A stretch of DNA of 64,000 nucleotides from Hydractinia symbiolongicarpus (lineage: Eukaryota; Cnidaria; Hydrozoa; Anthoathecata; Hydractiniidae), in NCBI RefSeq assembly GCF_029227915.1, contig NC_079887.1:19651650-19715649 (forward strand), in the 5' to 3' direction. Shown piece by piece: positions 27,732-37,100 of the stretch. Every line of letters starts with the position of its first letter. The stretch's first letter is position 1. Under the pieces are notes generated by a model. It was not told where the DNA came from. It made no database searches and was given only the letters and a program-made list of their open reading frames with translations. Position numbers and translations under genes: made by a program.

Positions 27732-28821
27732 CTATTTCTTCATCCATATAAATGCGAGTATAAGTCCTACATCTACCGTAACCAGCGTGGCTTTGGTATC
27801 CTCATGAACAGCAGCTTCCTCGGAGGATGGTGGATGGAGGGGTATATCATGTAGCTGCTTCCTTGGTATAGTAGCAGCATGCGGAGCGTTAATATTGGGA
27901 TTGATACCAATCTTGAAATGGTCCTAACTGATCAGGATCTTGTTGTTAAATCCTTGGACATTCCCGATCCTCAGGTTCATATCTGAGGGGATCATGTAAA
28001 CACCATATGCTACCGAGAAGTCTACCTTTGACGTTCTCGAATTTACTGATCTGCCAACCCAGCGACGCGGGTCTTATAACCAGCTGTTCAAAGGTCGTGA
28101 GGTATAGCCGTTGGGCGTCGATAGAACTGCCTTTATTACCAATAATTCCTGATCGCGCGTTGGCCTGGCATTCAAGTATTAAATACGCGTAATATCGTAC
28201 ACTTTGTGTACGATATTACTTACGTGTAAGACCCTCTGATTTCTCGATTATTCACCTACTCCACGAATTTTCATTAAAATATGAAGGCCCACTGCCAGAA
28301 AAATCTTTACGTTTGGCTTGCCACGAACTGAAAATACTCTCATTTTTCCATTCTTGCTCACTGCCAGATACTCCAAATTCACGTGTCAATGCGTGAAGCT
28401 TTTAATTATTGAATGGGTTATTCAAGATATTGAAGCAGGAAGAGCCGGGCAACGAAACCTCAAGCTCCTCTAGTATTTTCCGAATTTGGAAATAGACATG
28501 GAACCTATACACAGAGCGAACAAGGGGTAATGGAGACTTTAGATGTTGCATGCTGATACCACAAGCCGATGTTGCAGCGAATACAGAGAAATTCAACTGC
28601 GTAGACCAGAGGTTGAAAGGGTGAGTCCTATATTCATCGACCGGAGGGTTAGCATAGAAAACATAGTCCACAAAGATATCGGGAAACCTTACTTTAAATG
28701 ACGAGCCCTTCGCATCAACAACGATATCTTGCATTGAGAGATCATCACCCTTGAGTCTTTCAAAATAGCGCCCATGTGTAGGGACATATTTTGCCTTTGG
28801 GTTATATGAATAGATATTCAT
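27732..28821 (-). pseudogene. conserved Polinton structural protein, several nonsense codons
   Basis: Starts MNIYSYNPKAKYVP at 28821. Conserved blocks: FKVRFPDIFVDYVFY, FNLWSTQLNF, ATSACGISMQHL, YRFHVYFQIRKILEEL, then IIEKSEGLTR, ANARSGIIGNKGSS, YGVYMIPSDMNLRIGNVQGF and a C-terminal hydrophobic anchor ending WMKK. Lesions include TAA at about 28403, TGA and TAA near 28230-28260 and TAG near 27928, plus an indel or deletion near 28080. A 13-bp snapback palindrome replaces about seven codons near 28190-28218. Presumed virion protein; precise role unknown. Confidence 0.6.
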
Positions 28822-28837
28822 ATTTCTTTAAAGAAAG
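28822..28837. promoter_or_regulatory. 16-bp divergent capsid-gene spacer with perfect palindrome
   Basis: Contains TTTCTTTAAAGAAA (28823-28836), symmetrical between the start codons of the structural gene (-) and the penton-like gene (+). Shortest intergenic region of the element. Confidence 0.6.
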
Positions 28838-29539
28838 ATGATACAACTATATATCAGTGAAATCGAAAATCCTACAATTTTTCAGGACTATCTAGGGCAG
28901 GACACGAGGATAGCCCTGAAATCCATCAGTATTCGACCTACGTGGCTGAATCTTTTCGAAAAAAATAATGATATCAAGATTCATAAAGCGGTGCCCGGAT
29001 CGACCGATGATGGGAACTTTAATGTTGGAGCTTTTGAAACCCTCATCACGATCGAGAAGGGTCTATATAGGATCGAGGATCTCGCTGCAATAGTCAACAA
29101 TCCAGCAGGGAACAGGATCAAGCTCTTCGTACTCAGGAATGGAGCGTGCAGGGTTAGGGTTAACAAGGGGTACATTGCGATAGTCGATAAATCACTACTG
29201 GACCTTATGGGTTATAATCTTCATACCGAAGCAATGTTTACCGAGGGCGACCATGACAGCTTCTACAAGACTGACGTCTACCAGCGGCTGAGACTCACTT
29301 GTCACCAACTCGATGAAGATGACTGCCTGCTTAACGGAAAAAAATCCAAGATTCTTGCCATGCTTCCTACCAAAGAGATAAACGCATGGGGAGACATCTT
29401 GACGTGGACTTTTGATAACCCTATATACCTTCCTTTGAAGGGCTCGACCGATCGACTCGAGTTCATGTTGACTGACAAATATCACCACGATAAGAACGTT
29501 TTATTCGTAGGTATAACCCTACATATTCTGATACAATAA
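28838..29539 (+). CDS. putative penton-like minor capsid protein, 233 aa
   Basis: Intact frame homologous to 8215-8886. Shares IALKSI.IRP, GLYRIEDLA, C-x-Q-L-D-E-D-D-C-L-L, the KKSKILA.LPTKE segment and the PIYLPLKG tail. It has an extra about 12-residue loop (residues 50-65) absent in Polinton 1. Assignment as the single jelly-roll penton is inferred from motif order, length and neighbours. Its stop TAA is fused to the next ATG (TAAATG), so the downstream gene may be expressed by reinitiation or from an internal promoter. Confidence 0.6.
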   Translation: MIQLYISEIENPTIFQDYLGQDTRIALKSISIRPTWLNLFEKNNDIKIHKAVPGSTDDGNFNVGAFETLITIEKGLYRIEDLAAIVNNPAGNRIKLFVLRNGACRVRVNKGYIAIVDKSLLDLMGYNLHTEAMFTEGDHDSFYKTDVYQRLRLTCHQLDEDDCLLNGKKSKILAMLPTKEINAWGDILTWTFDNPIYLPLKGSTDRLEFMLTDKYHHDKNVLFVGITLHILIQ

Positions 29540-30185
29540 ATGTCAGATATTACAAAACTTTACCCGAGCTTACCACCGAGTGCACCTGATCAAGAAAATA
29601 ACGAAAGACAGGTCTATCGGCTGAAGAAAATCGAAGAGATCGAAATATACCTACGAAATGAAGTTAAACAACGTGAAAAGCTGTCAAAAAAATTTGGGAT
29701 GCGTGGGACCTTGATCCATTATATGGACCACGGATTGCTTGCCATAAGCGTGATCACGAGCGGCGTTGGCATTTGGAGTATGTTATCAGGAATCGGAGTT
29801 CTCCTAGCCGTGGCCATGGGTGGTATATCAATTGCCGTAGGATTGGGACAGACTGCGTTAAAACAAGGTGGGAAGAAGCCGAATTATAAACGTAAAAAAC
29901 ACGACTCAATAAAACTCCTTGCAGAGACTAAGCTGAATTCAATAGTTGATGTGATATCAAAGGCGATTGAGAATGGAGTGATAAGTGATCATGAATTTAG
30001 CCTGATAATGCAAGAGAAGCAAAAAATATATGCTGCTAAAGGAGCAAATCCGTCAGCGTACTAAAAAGATCGTGGAAACGATTAATGAACAAGAGCGAGA
30101 GCAATTAGTCGCGCAAGGTCGTGAAGAGGGTAAAAATGAGCTTCTTAAAAAACTACAGTCTGTGAATTATGCTAACGGTACCTAG
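29540..30185 (+). pseudogene. Gly-rich membrane protein, frameshifted
   Basis: Matches 7576-8214. Tyr/Pro-rich start (LYPSLPPSAP), charged helix, hydrophobic glycine-rich span (VGIWSMLSGIGVLLAVAMGG), ISDHEFSLIMQEKQ. One extra A in the A-run at about 30026-30031 shifts the frame, giving a false end at 30064; the true C-terminal part (REQLVAQGREE...) continues to TAG at 30183-30185. Polinton 1 has a different lesion at nearly the same codon. Confidence 0.65.
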
Positions 30186-30208
30186 AGGCACCACCTGAAT
30201 ATTCATAA

Positions 30209-30234
30209 TCTAATTTGTTAATGAACAAATTAGA
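30209..30234. terminator. perfect 11-bp-stem hairpin between convergent genes
   Basis: TCTAATTTGTT/AACAAATTAGA, loop AATG, spanning the stop of the SAP-like gene (30230-30232) and following the membrane-protein gene (stop 30185). Same junction as the 28-bp palindrome of Polinton 1 but with a different sequence, so the structure rather than the sequence is kept. Confidence 0.6.
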
Positions 30235-30505
30235 CGATACCCACAACCTCACCCGTACTAGCGTCAACCATGAAATCTCCGTCATAAATTACAGTTCGTT
30301 TTTGTTTTGCCTCTAAATTTCTGATATATTCCTCGAGTATTTTCATACCTGCTATTTCCAAGCATAGTTTACAATGAGGCCCAAGGGTCTGCGTTGAAGT
30401 ATCTCTATATTTCAATTTGTAAATAGCAACGATAAGATCAGCCTTTTTCATCGTAGAATAGCCCTTTATACCAAATTCCTTTGCCTCTCTTTTCAAGTCG
30501 TTCAT
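30230..30505 (-). CDS. SAP/Rho-N-like protein, 91 aa
   Basis: Intact. Residues 2-32 (LKREAKEFGIKGYST then KADLIVAI) form a typical SAP-like helix-loop-helix with the conserved glycine. Residues 40-55 have TSTQT and a CxxC pair. The rest is charged and ends GDFMVDASTGEVVGIV. SAP-like domains bind AT-rich DNA in many proteins, so a role in DNA condensation or replication is possible but only inferred. Confidence 0.6.
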   Translation of the reverse strand: MNDLKREAKEFGIKGYSTMKKADLIVAIYKLKYRDTSTQTLGPHCKLCLEIAGMKILEEYIRNLEAKQKRTVIYDGDFMVDASTGEVVGIV

Positions 30506-30510
30506 GTTTA

Positions 30511-31150
30511 TTACACCACGAGGAATGGTTCCTCGTCATCTGAATCAATAAGGTGCCTGGTCCTGGAAAGTTCCACTGGTTTATACTTACACTCCTCAAG
30601 CAAGACCTGTGGATAGTGCTTATTCCCTTGTCGATAGATGCTGCTTAGTTTTATTATACATATGCATTTACAGGGCTTCAGTGGTAGTGTTTGATCGTAC
30701 GTGTTTATTTTACCTTCCCATTCTTTAATTTTTGTGTTCAGGTATCTACCGTTCTTCACTGATGAGGTTGTGAACTCACTACCATATAATTTCTCTATCC
30801 TGGCCAGGATACACTTATATTTTTCCAGCCATTCAGGATGTTGATGCATATCAAGTGACATGGTAAGCGAAGATCCATCATCGTATCTGGATGCACCGTT
30901 TGAATACAGCCCCTTTGGCGTTATGATCAATAGTGACGATATCTTGCTACCATGGTTATAGCCTATAACATATCTAGCATCTTTGCCTTTGTTCGCTTTA
31001 ATGGGATTGCTTAGTACGATTTTCTCAATTTGAACCTCCTCGATGCTTAGTACTGTTGGTTCTCTGTGAAAATTCCTGGTTTCAATATTATTTCCATAAA
31101 ATTTGAATATCCCTTTATTTATGGAAATTGAACCCCCAACTTGGAATTTT
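30511..31150 (-). pseudogene. conserved Polinton protein of unknown function, start lost
   Basis: The ORF with an ATG is 139 codons (30511-30930), but the same frame stays open and protein-like far upstream. It includes VGGSISINKGIFKFYGN, EKIVLSNPI, ARYVIGYNHG and then SSLLIITPKGLYSNGASRYDDG. The real protein is thus about 210 residues or more and its start codon is missing or frameshifted near 31150. C-terminus acidic (SDDEEPF). No function recognised; an ssDNA-binding or replication role would be speculation. No counterpart is seen in Polinton 1. Confidence 0.5.
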
Positions 31151-31180
31151 CACAAGTACACCACCCACCATTGTATGTCA

Positions 31181-31305
31181 CATACATAATATAGTGTTGC
31201 CAACAGAGCATTTTTCCACATATAATTAGCCTCCGTCACACTTCTCGCATCTGTCATATTTATCAAGATCAATTCCACATTCTTCGCAATATTCCTTGGT
31301 CACAT
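31181..31305 (-). pseudogene. relic of the Cys-rich zinc protein
   Basis: From an ATG in TAAATG context the next frame reads EYCEECGIDLDKYDRCEKC, aligning with the first half of the protein at 6994. It then ends in TAA with a decayed remainder. Position next to the terminal repeat matches Polinton 1. Confidence 0.5.
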
Positions 31306-31329
31306 TTATTTGATAGAACTCTGGTAACT

Positions 31330-31560
31330 AGCATTAGGGAATTTCCCTTTACTCAATTCTAATTTTGTTGATGTCAGCATATATAGTATATATGCCTTTG
31401 CCCATGCGTTGATGATGTCATGTATTTCTGGTACATAATATTATGTATTGGTTATTGGCATTTATATCATTTCATATTATTATGTGTTAGTTATTGGCAT
31501 TTATATATCATATTATTTTGTGTTGGTTACTGGCATTATAGGGAATTTCCCTTTGGTCGA
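31330..31560. repeat. Polinton 2 right terminal region with tandem repeats
   Basis: Contains a kappaB-like palindrome GGGAATTTCCC at 31337-31347 in the same relative place as in the Polinton 1 repeat (followed by TTTGTTGATGTCAGCA-like sequence shared with it). Then come three imperfect 35-47-bp repeats carrying TTGGTTATTGGCATTTATAT-like units (31426-31540), then a second GGGAATTTCCC at 31541-31551. The exact end and target duplication are not identifiable because no left copy is present. Confidence 0.55.
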
Positions 31561-31605
31561 AGTCGACTGCGCCAGAACGAACATTTGGGCTAATTTCGAG
31601 GGCTG

Positions 31606-32358
31606 ACAAGCAGTTTCGAAGATGCCCACGCCCTTTAGAGGACGTGGTGCGGCCTGGGCATCCTTGGAGTTCTGTTTAATGACAATTTTTATGTTTTAAT
31701 GTCGTTTTAAACCTTGTTCTCAGGGAGGGTGTACGGACAACTAATTCCTATTGACAATTACATTGCAGTTGGTTTGATAGCATAAGTGGATATTGTGCAA
31801 CAGGTTACTTATATAATAAATAAAAAACTGTGATAAAAAGAACAGTTGGCCGGCTCACTCTAGCACCCAGAGCTATTTGTTTTGTCTGTGCCCTAACTAC
31901 AGGTTTTCCTATATCTGGCTATCAGTCAGGTAGTAATACAGCTTCTTCATATGTATTCTACAAATTACTTTCAATTTTTTGATACAAAACAGAGCTCTAG
32001 CTAGCTACCCTTCGTTTGATTAAGCCTTACCTTGATTTGGATAAAACCAATTAAAATTGATAATATTGGATTCTTACATCTTCTTAGAAACAATAAAATA
32101 AAACACAGCTCGACTCGTTATAATTGTACAAATTACTTCAATATTTCTTTAGAAAAGGGTAGCTTACACAGGAGCTTTCCAATCCAACTCAAATCTCCAG
32201 AAAAAGCACAGCAACAAAAAAACTTTAAATACACAAGTAAAGTTGATTGGAAACAGGACTAGCAATAAATTATTTCAAAAGAAGAAAACCGTTTTAATAC
32301 TATTATTTTTCATTAAATACAACTATAATAGTATTAGAAGCAAATTGCAAAATAATCT
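31606..32358 (+). repeat. 750-bp interspersed repeat, copy 1
   Basis: Nearly the same sequence recurs at 51893-52641 in direct orientation with scattered substitutions. It starts with a GATGCCCA...TGGGCATC hairpin segment. A 76-codon frame (32032-32262) is kept in both but looks non-coding. Nature unknown, likely a non-autonomous mobile element. Confidence 0.75.
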
Positions 32359-32384
32359 ATATAATAATACGCCAGTTCCGTGTG

Positions 32385-32720
32385 TCTGTAACAAGCAAAG
32401 TGGATATGTTCATTTTTCTTTGATGTTACCGAAATTTTCTTTGAAGTCGCCGAAAAAATTATGTCTTAAATGTTAAATTTTATGACGTTACGGCACGACG
32501 TCAATAACACTACTTTAACGTCAATATCCTATATTAAATTAATGAAGCCATCACAGTACACTTAAAACTTTGAGGCCAAATAACTTGGAGACGAGGTAAT
32601 GACGTTAATGATTTTTCACCCCGTGCGTTACTAGGGACCACCTGGGACCAATTTGGGTAAGTTTTCTAACCCTGGGTCCACAAATCCGTTTCGGAATGGA
32701 CAGGTTAATGACGTCATCAA
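32385..32720 (+). repeat. interspersed repeat, copy 2 (see 3490-3860)
   Basis: Matches 3490-3860 through the ACGACGTCAATAACACTAC segment and beyond. It is followed (32730-33015) by two internal repeats of a roughly 140-bp unit that contain CATCAAAAGCAC/TGTCAAAAGTAC-like sequence. A third short copy begins at 33116. Confidence 0.65.
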
Positions 32721-33379
32721 AAAACCTTCAAACCCTAATATCTCTGCAACTGTTTGTCAAAAGTACATAATCCTATACATTTTTTTTGATCAGCGTTTCA
32801 AGATCTATACGATGAAGGCAACAGGTATACAGATTTCTAACAAAAAAAATTCAGTACTTTTGACAGGCCATTGCTGACGTCAGCAAAATTTCTAAACCCT
32901 TTTATCTCATTAACCGCTCATCAAAAGCACATGATCATATACATTTTCTTGATTAACAGTTTAAGCTCTATACAATAGACGCAATGAATAAACTGAATTT
33001 CGTCAATTTGTTTTTGTATATGCACTGCTGACATCAGCAAAAAGTCTAAAATAACCAATTTTTCATTGTCCTCCTGCCTAAGTGGATTTTTTCACGCGCT
33101 CTATCGACTAGTCTGTATAATAATACGCCAGTTCTGTGTCTCTGTAACAGGCAAAGTGGATGTGTTCGTTTTCCTTTGATGTTGAAATTATATGTCTTCT
33201 TTGTCGTGAAAAGCTGCAAGTTTTGTGAAGTAACGGAAATTGTGGGAAGCACTTCATGGAAAGATCCATACAGTCTGTGAATATGTCGTATCCGACATTG
33301 TCATATTCTTCCCACGACGACAACGGCATCCGACACACGACGTTAAGCAATTTATCAACGTCGTAATGTTGTTAATAGA

Positions 33380-34138
33380 TAGTACTGCCTAGTATACATA
33401 CTACTGCCTAGTATAATATCTTTGTAAAATACAGTAATACACTGTAGTACTTAGTAATATGCCGTATTTTACAATACCTTGTAGTATTCAGTAATACGCT
33501 GTAATACCTTGTAGTATTCAGTAATACACAGTAATACCCTGTAGTATTCAGTAATACACTGTAAAACTTTGTAGTATTCAGTATTACACTGTAATACCTT
33601 GTAGTATTCGGTAATACACTGTAATACCTTGTAGTATTCGGTTATACTGTAATATTTTGTAGTATTTGGTAATGCACTGTAATACCTTGTAGTATTCAGT
33701 AATACACTGTGTAGTACTTAGTAATATACTGTAATATTTTGTAGTATTCAGTAATACACTGTAATACCTTGTAGTATTCGGTAATATACTGTAGTACTTA
33801 GTAACATCTAACTGTAATATTTTGTAGTATTTGGTATTGCACTGTAATACTTGTAGTATTCAGTAATACACTGTAGTACTTAGTAATTTACTGTAATATT
33901 TTGTAGTATTCAGTAATGCACTGTAATACCTTGTAGTATTCAGTAATACACTGTAATACTTTGTAGTATTCAGTAATACACTGTAGTACTTAGTAATTTA
34001 CTGTAATATTTTGTAGTATTCAGTAATGCACTGTAATACCTTGTAGTATTCGGTAATACACTGTAGTACTTAGTAACATCTAACTGTAATATTTTGTAGT
34101 ATTTGGTAATACACTGTAATACTTAATACACTGTAATC
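33380..34138. repeat. 30-bp minisatellite
   Basis: About 25 degenerate copies of a unit like GTAATACACTGTAATACCTT plus GTAGTATTCA. Each unit contains both GTAATAC and its near-inverse GTAGTATT, so single strands could form many small hairpins. Confidence 0.85.
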
Positions 34139-37100
34139 CTATATATTTTACTATGATTTTACACAAAAAAACAATAATTTAGAAAAGCAAAAAAGTTAAA
34201 TCAAGCGAGGGTGATGGCTTGGGTTGAAGATATTGGATGTTTGGAGAATTTTTTAGAACTTTCTATGGTTGAACTTCAATATTTCCTTTTCCAGCGTGGG
34301 CTGGATCACATGGAACGTTGGCTGCAAGAGCTCTGATTGCTCATGAGTAAAAAGTAGAAGTAAAAGGCACTGCTGAATATACAATTTGCTTCTTAGTAAC
34401 ATGCGAGAAGACATTTGAATCAGACGATGAGCTGACTTGGAATGTTTGGAAGGGTAAGTCGGTTTAAAATAACTGAAACAAATACCCTTATTTCGTTTGG
34501 GTTTTTTCTTCCTTGGAAATTCGAACTGTACATTCCGATTTAGTAGTTGTGGAGGAAAGTTTGCCATTGGTATTCCATTTATCATGTGCAAAATTGGATT
34601 TTTGCTTTAAGACAAGAAAAGATTTAAGGTAATAAAATGGCTACTGACTGGTTTTGATCCTGCCCTGTAAAATACAAAGTCATTTGTCAGGGCACAGACC
34701 TTGGAGCATGTGCAATAACTTTGACTTCCAGGAGAAGAAAATCCCTCTGACAGCTACAACAAAAAAGCTTAAATAACGTTCGTTTAAAACAAAACTTTGG
34801 CTACGAGAAAGAGTAAAGCTAAGTCTGTAACCTTTTGATGGAGTTGGATTTAAAAGTAATCCAGTGCAATTCCCTAGAGACAAAATTAGGAAACTCCGAT
34901 TGTTACTGACACATAACTTCAGCTGCCATTTTTCTTTTGTGTCGTGCTATAATAGCAATGTTGATGCTTTGCGCACTTTTTTCCCTTTATTCCGCCTACC
35001 CATCCTGTGCCCAAAAGAGACGTGGAAATAATTAAGAAGTGCAAGTATGTTAACTTAGACCAGCTTCTTCCTCCCATGCTTAATGCTCTTTTAGCCTTGT
35101 CTATTTCCTTGGATGATATAGGTGACTACGACCTGAATGTAAAAACAGTGGCAGTGGTCCTAATGTCTCCCTTACAAGAATGACCACAAATAAGTCACAC
35201 ATGAAGGGTTAAGTCCTGGTTTGTTGTCTTTTTTCTGCATCCTAGCAAGGAAAATAATTACAAACGAGACTTTGTATTTTAGTTTGCCAATCAATATGAG
35301 TTTTTTGCTATCTACGCATTTGACCAACTCCATTGCACATGGCTAGTGATCCAGAACGTTGGTTGGATGCATAGATGACCTTTTTTTAGTAAGTACATGC
35401 GTAGTGCCTCATTGCTTCCTTCAACATAATCCTCGCAATCCCTCTTCATCTCGCCTCGATGACCGAACCTGTTTTTTTTGTTTCGAGAAAGGGCATTTTG
35501 CGTTCACCTGTCCAAACTGGTCGAACAAAGGTTTGTAAATTAGTTGAAGTGGGATGTAATAACTAAAACAGGTAAATATCAGTCTCCGTAGAACCACCAC
35601 AGAACCAGCAGAAGAAGAACGACCAGAGACCAACAGCGAACCAGCAGTACTATCACAGAACCACCAATGAATAAATAATTCCAATATTAAACTCCCACGC
35701 TAAAATGAGCGCAAAGAAGCTAATGAAATACACAACAGTCGAAGACCCTACTTTCCACTGGCTATTTCCTGTCCCTCGTACATGAACTAACGGTCTTCGT
35801 ACAAGTGAATTTTAAAAACGACTCTCAAAGTGTTATAAACTTCATTCTACGTAAAAAAATAATCACAATACAAAAAGTCAATCTTTTTTTATTCATGTCA
35901 TAAAAATTCATGATTTAAATTATCAAGAAAAGTGTTGTTTTACTGGGGATATGTATTTTAGACGCTCGTTGAAAAAGATGGTCGTCGTATTACCGAGTAA
36001 ACACTCCACACTCTTCCAAATTCTATGTTCTAGCTATTATCGTTAGTTATTATCATGGTAATCATTAGCATTCCTGATTGAAAAGATTGAAATGTTGGTT
36101 TGTTATTTATTGCGTTGAAGAGTAAATTACAAGGAAACAGAATGAGTCTTGATTTTTTAATCCCGGAACGATATAATTCACTAAATATAGTTAGTGTATA
36201 CTAATTTGTTCTCACAATTCCCGGAAATAAAGCGCGGAATAGTAAATTCTACAGAAATTTTGCAGTTTTTCTTTTTTAAGGCATGGAGTGTTGTGTATTT
36301 ACAGCGATCGCTGATGATTGGCGGGTCAACTATTGTTTTTTCTCATCAACATTTTCTGGTGGTTCTCAACCAAGACCACTCGCTCTGTGATGGTACTGCC
36401 GGTTCCTTGCTGGTGGTTCTCTGGTCGTTCTACTGAGACTGGTGGTTACCTGTTTTAGTTATTACGGAGGTGAGAGCATTGTCAATATTTTATGACATTT
36501 ATATCTGAGGAATAAGAAAAGGGCATGGCATGATTGACATAACTTAGGCATAACCAAGGATCATTGGTCCTGGTTTAATGAAATAGGTATTCAGAAGTAT
36601 AGATTTCATTGCAGATACAGTGGGACCGCTCATCAGAAGAATTGCTTAAAATTGCATGGCTGTTGTTTTTAACTGGTTTTCCACACACACTACAAGGAAA
36701 CTGTATCATTTACACTTTAAACAGAAAAAGTAACAAATAATAAATCGACAAAAAATCGAAAGTAAAAGCGATCACAGAAAAAGAGAAGATAAAAAACATC
36801 TACTTACAAGAATTACTCCTGGCACCATTTTAAACTGGAGTTATTACGATAGCAGAGAAGCGGTGATGGGGCCGTCAAGATTGTACCCTTGTAACATCTC
36901 ATTTAACTGGGATCTATTAAAGATCAAAACTAAGGAGGCGTACAGGGCCTCAATCTTGACAGTCCCACCCGTGAATCAGAACTAGAGATAAGACTGTCAC
37001 TGTATAACATATGCACATTGTACCAGGAATTCCATGAAAAAAACAACACGAATGAACCTATATTTGTTAATTTGCGCATGCAATTTCTTATTTTTTATTA

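Larger units (their letters stand above)
21153..31560. mobile_element. Polinton 2, right part (left part 5860-6204)
   Basis: Gene order mirrors Polinton 1: PolB (+), hydrophobic peptide (+), conserved protein fragment (+), integrase fragment (-), coiled-coil membrane protein (-), major capsid (-), long coiled-coil membrane protein (+), structural protein (-), penton-like (+), Gly-rich membrane protein (+), SAP-like (-), unknown (-), Cys-rich relic (-), terminal repeat. The ATPase, BRO, Fic and most of the integrase were deleted at about 24545. Only the right terminus is visible. Confidence 0.85.

Noticed and set aside
32032-32262. 76-codon frame kept in both 750-bp repeats as a protein gene
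   Set aside because: Differences between the copies do not favour silent positions and the composition is that of AT-rich non-coding sequence.
33380-34138. Regular repeats suggesting a CRISPR array
   Set aside because: Units are contiguous and degenerate with no unique spacers, and the genome is eukaryotic.
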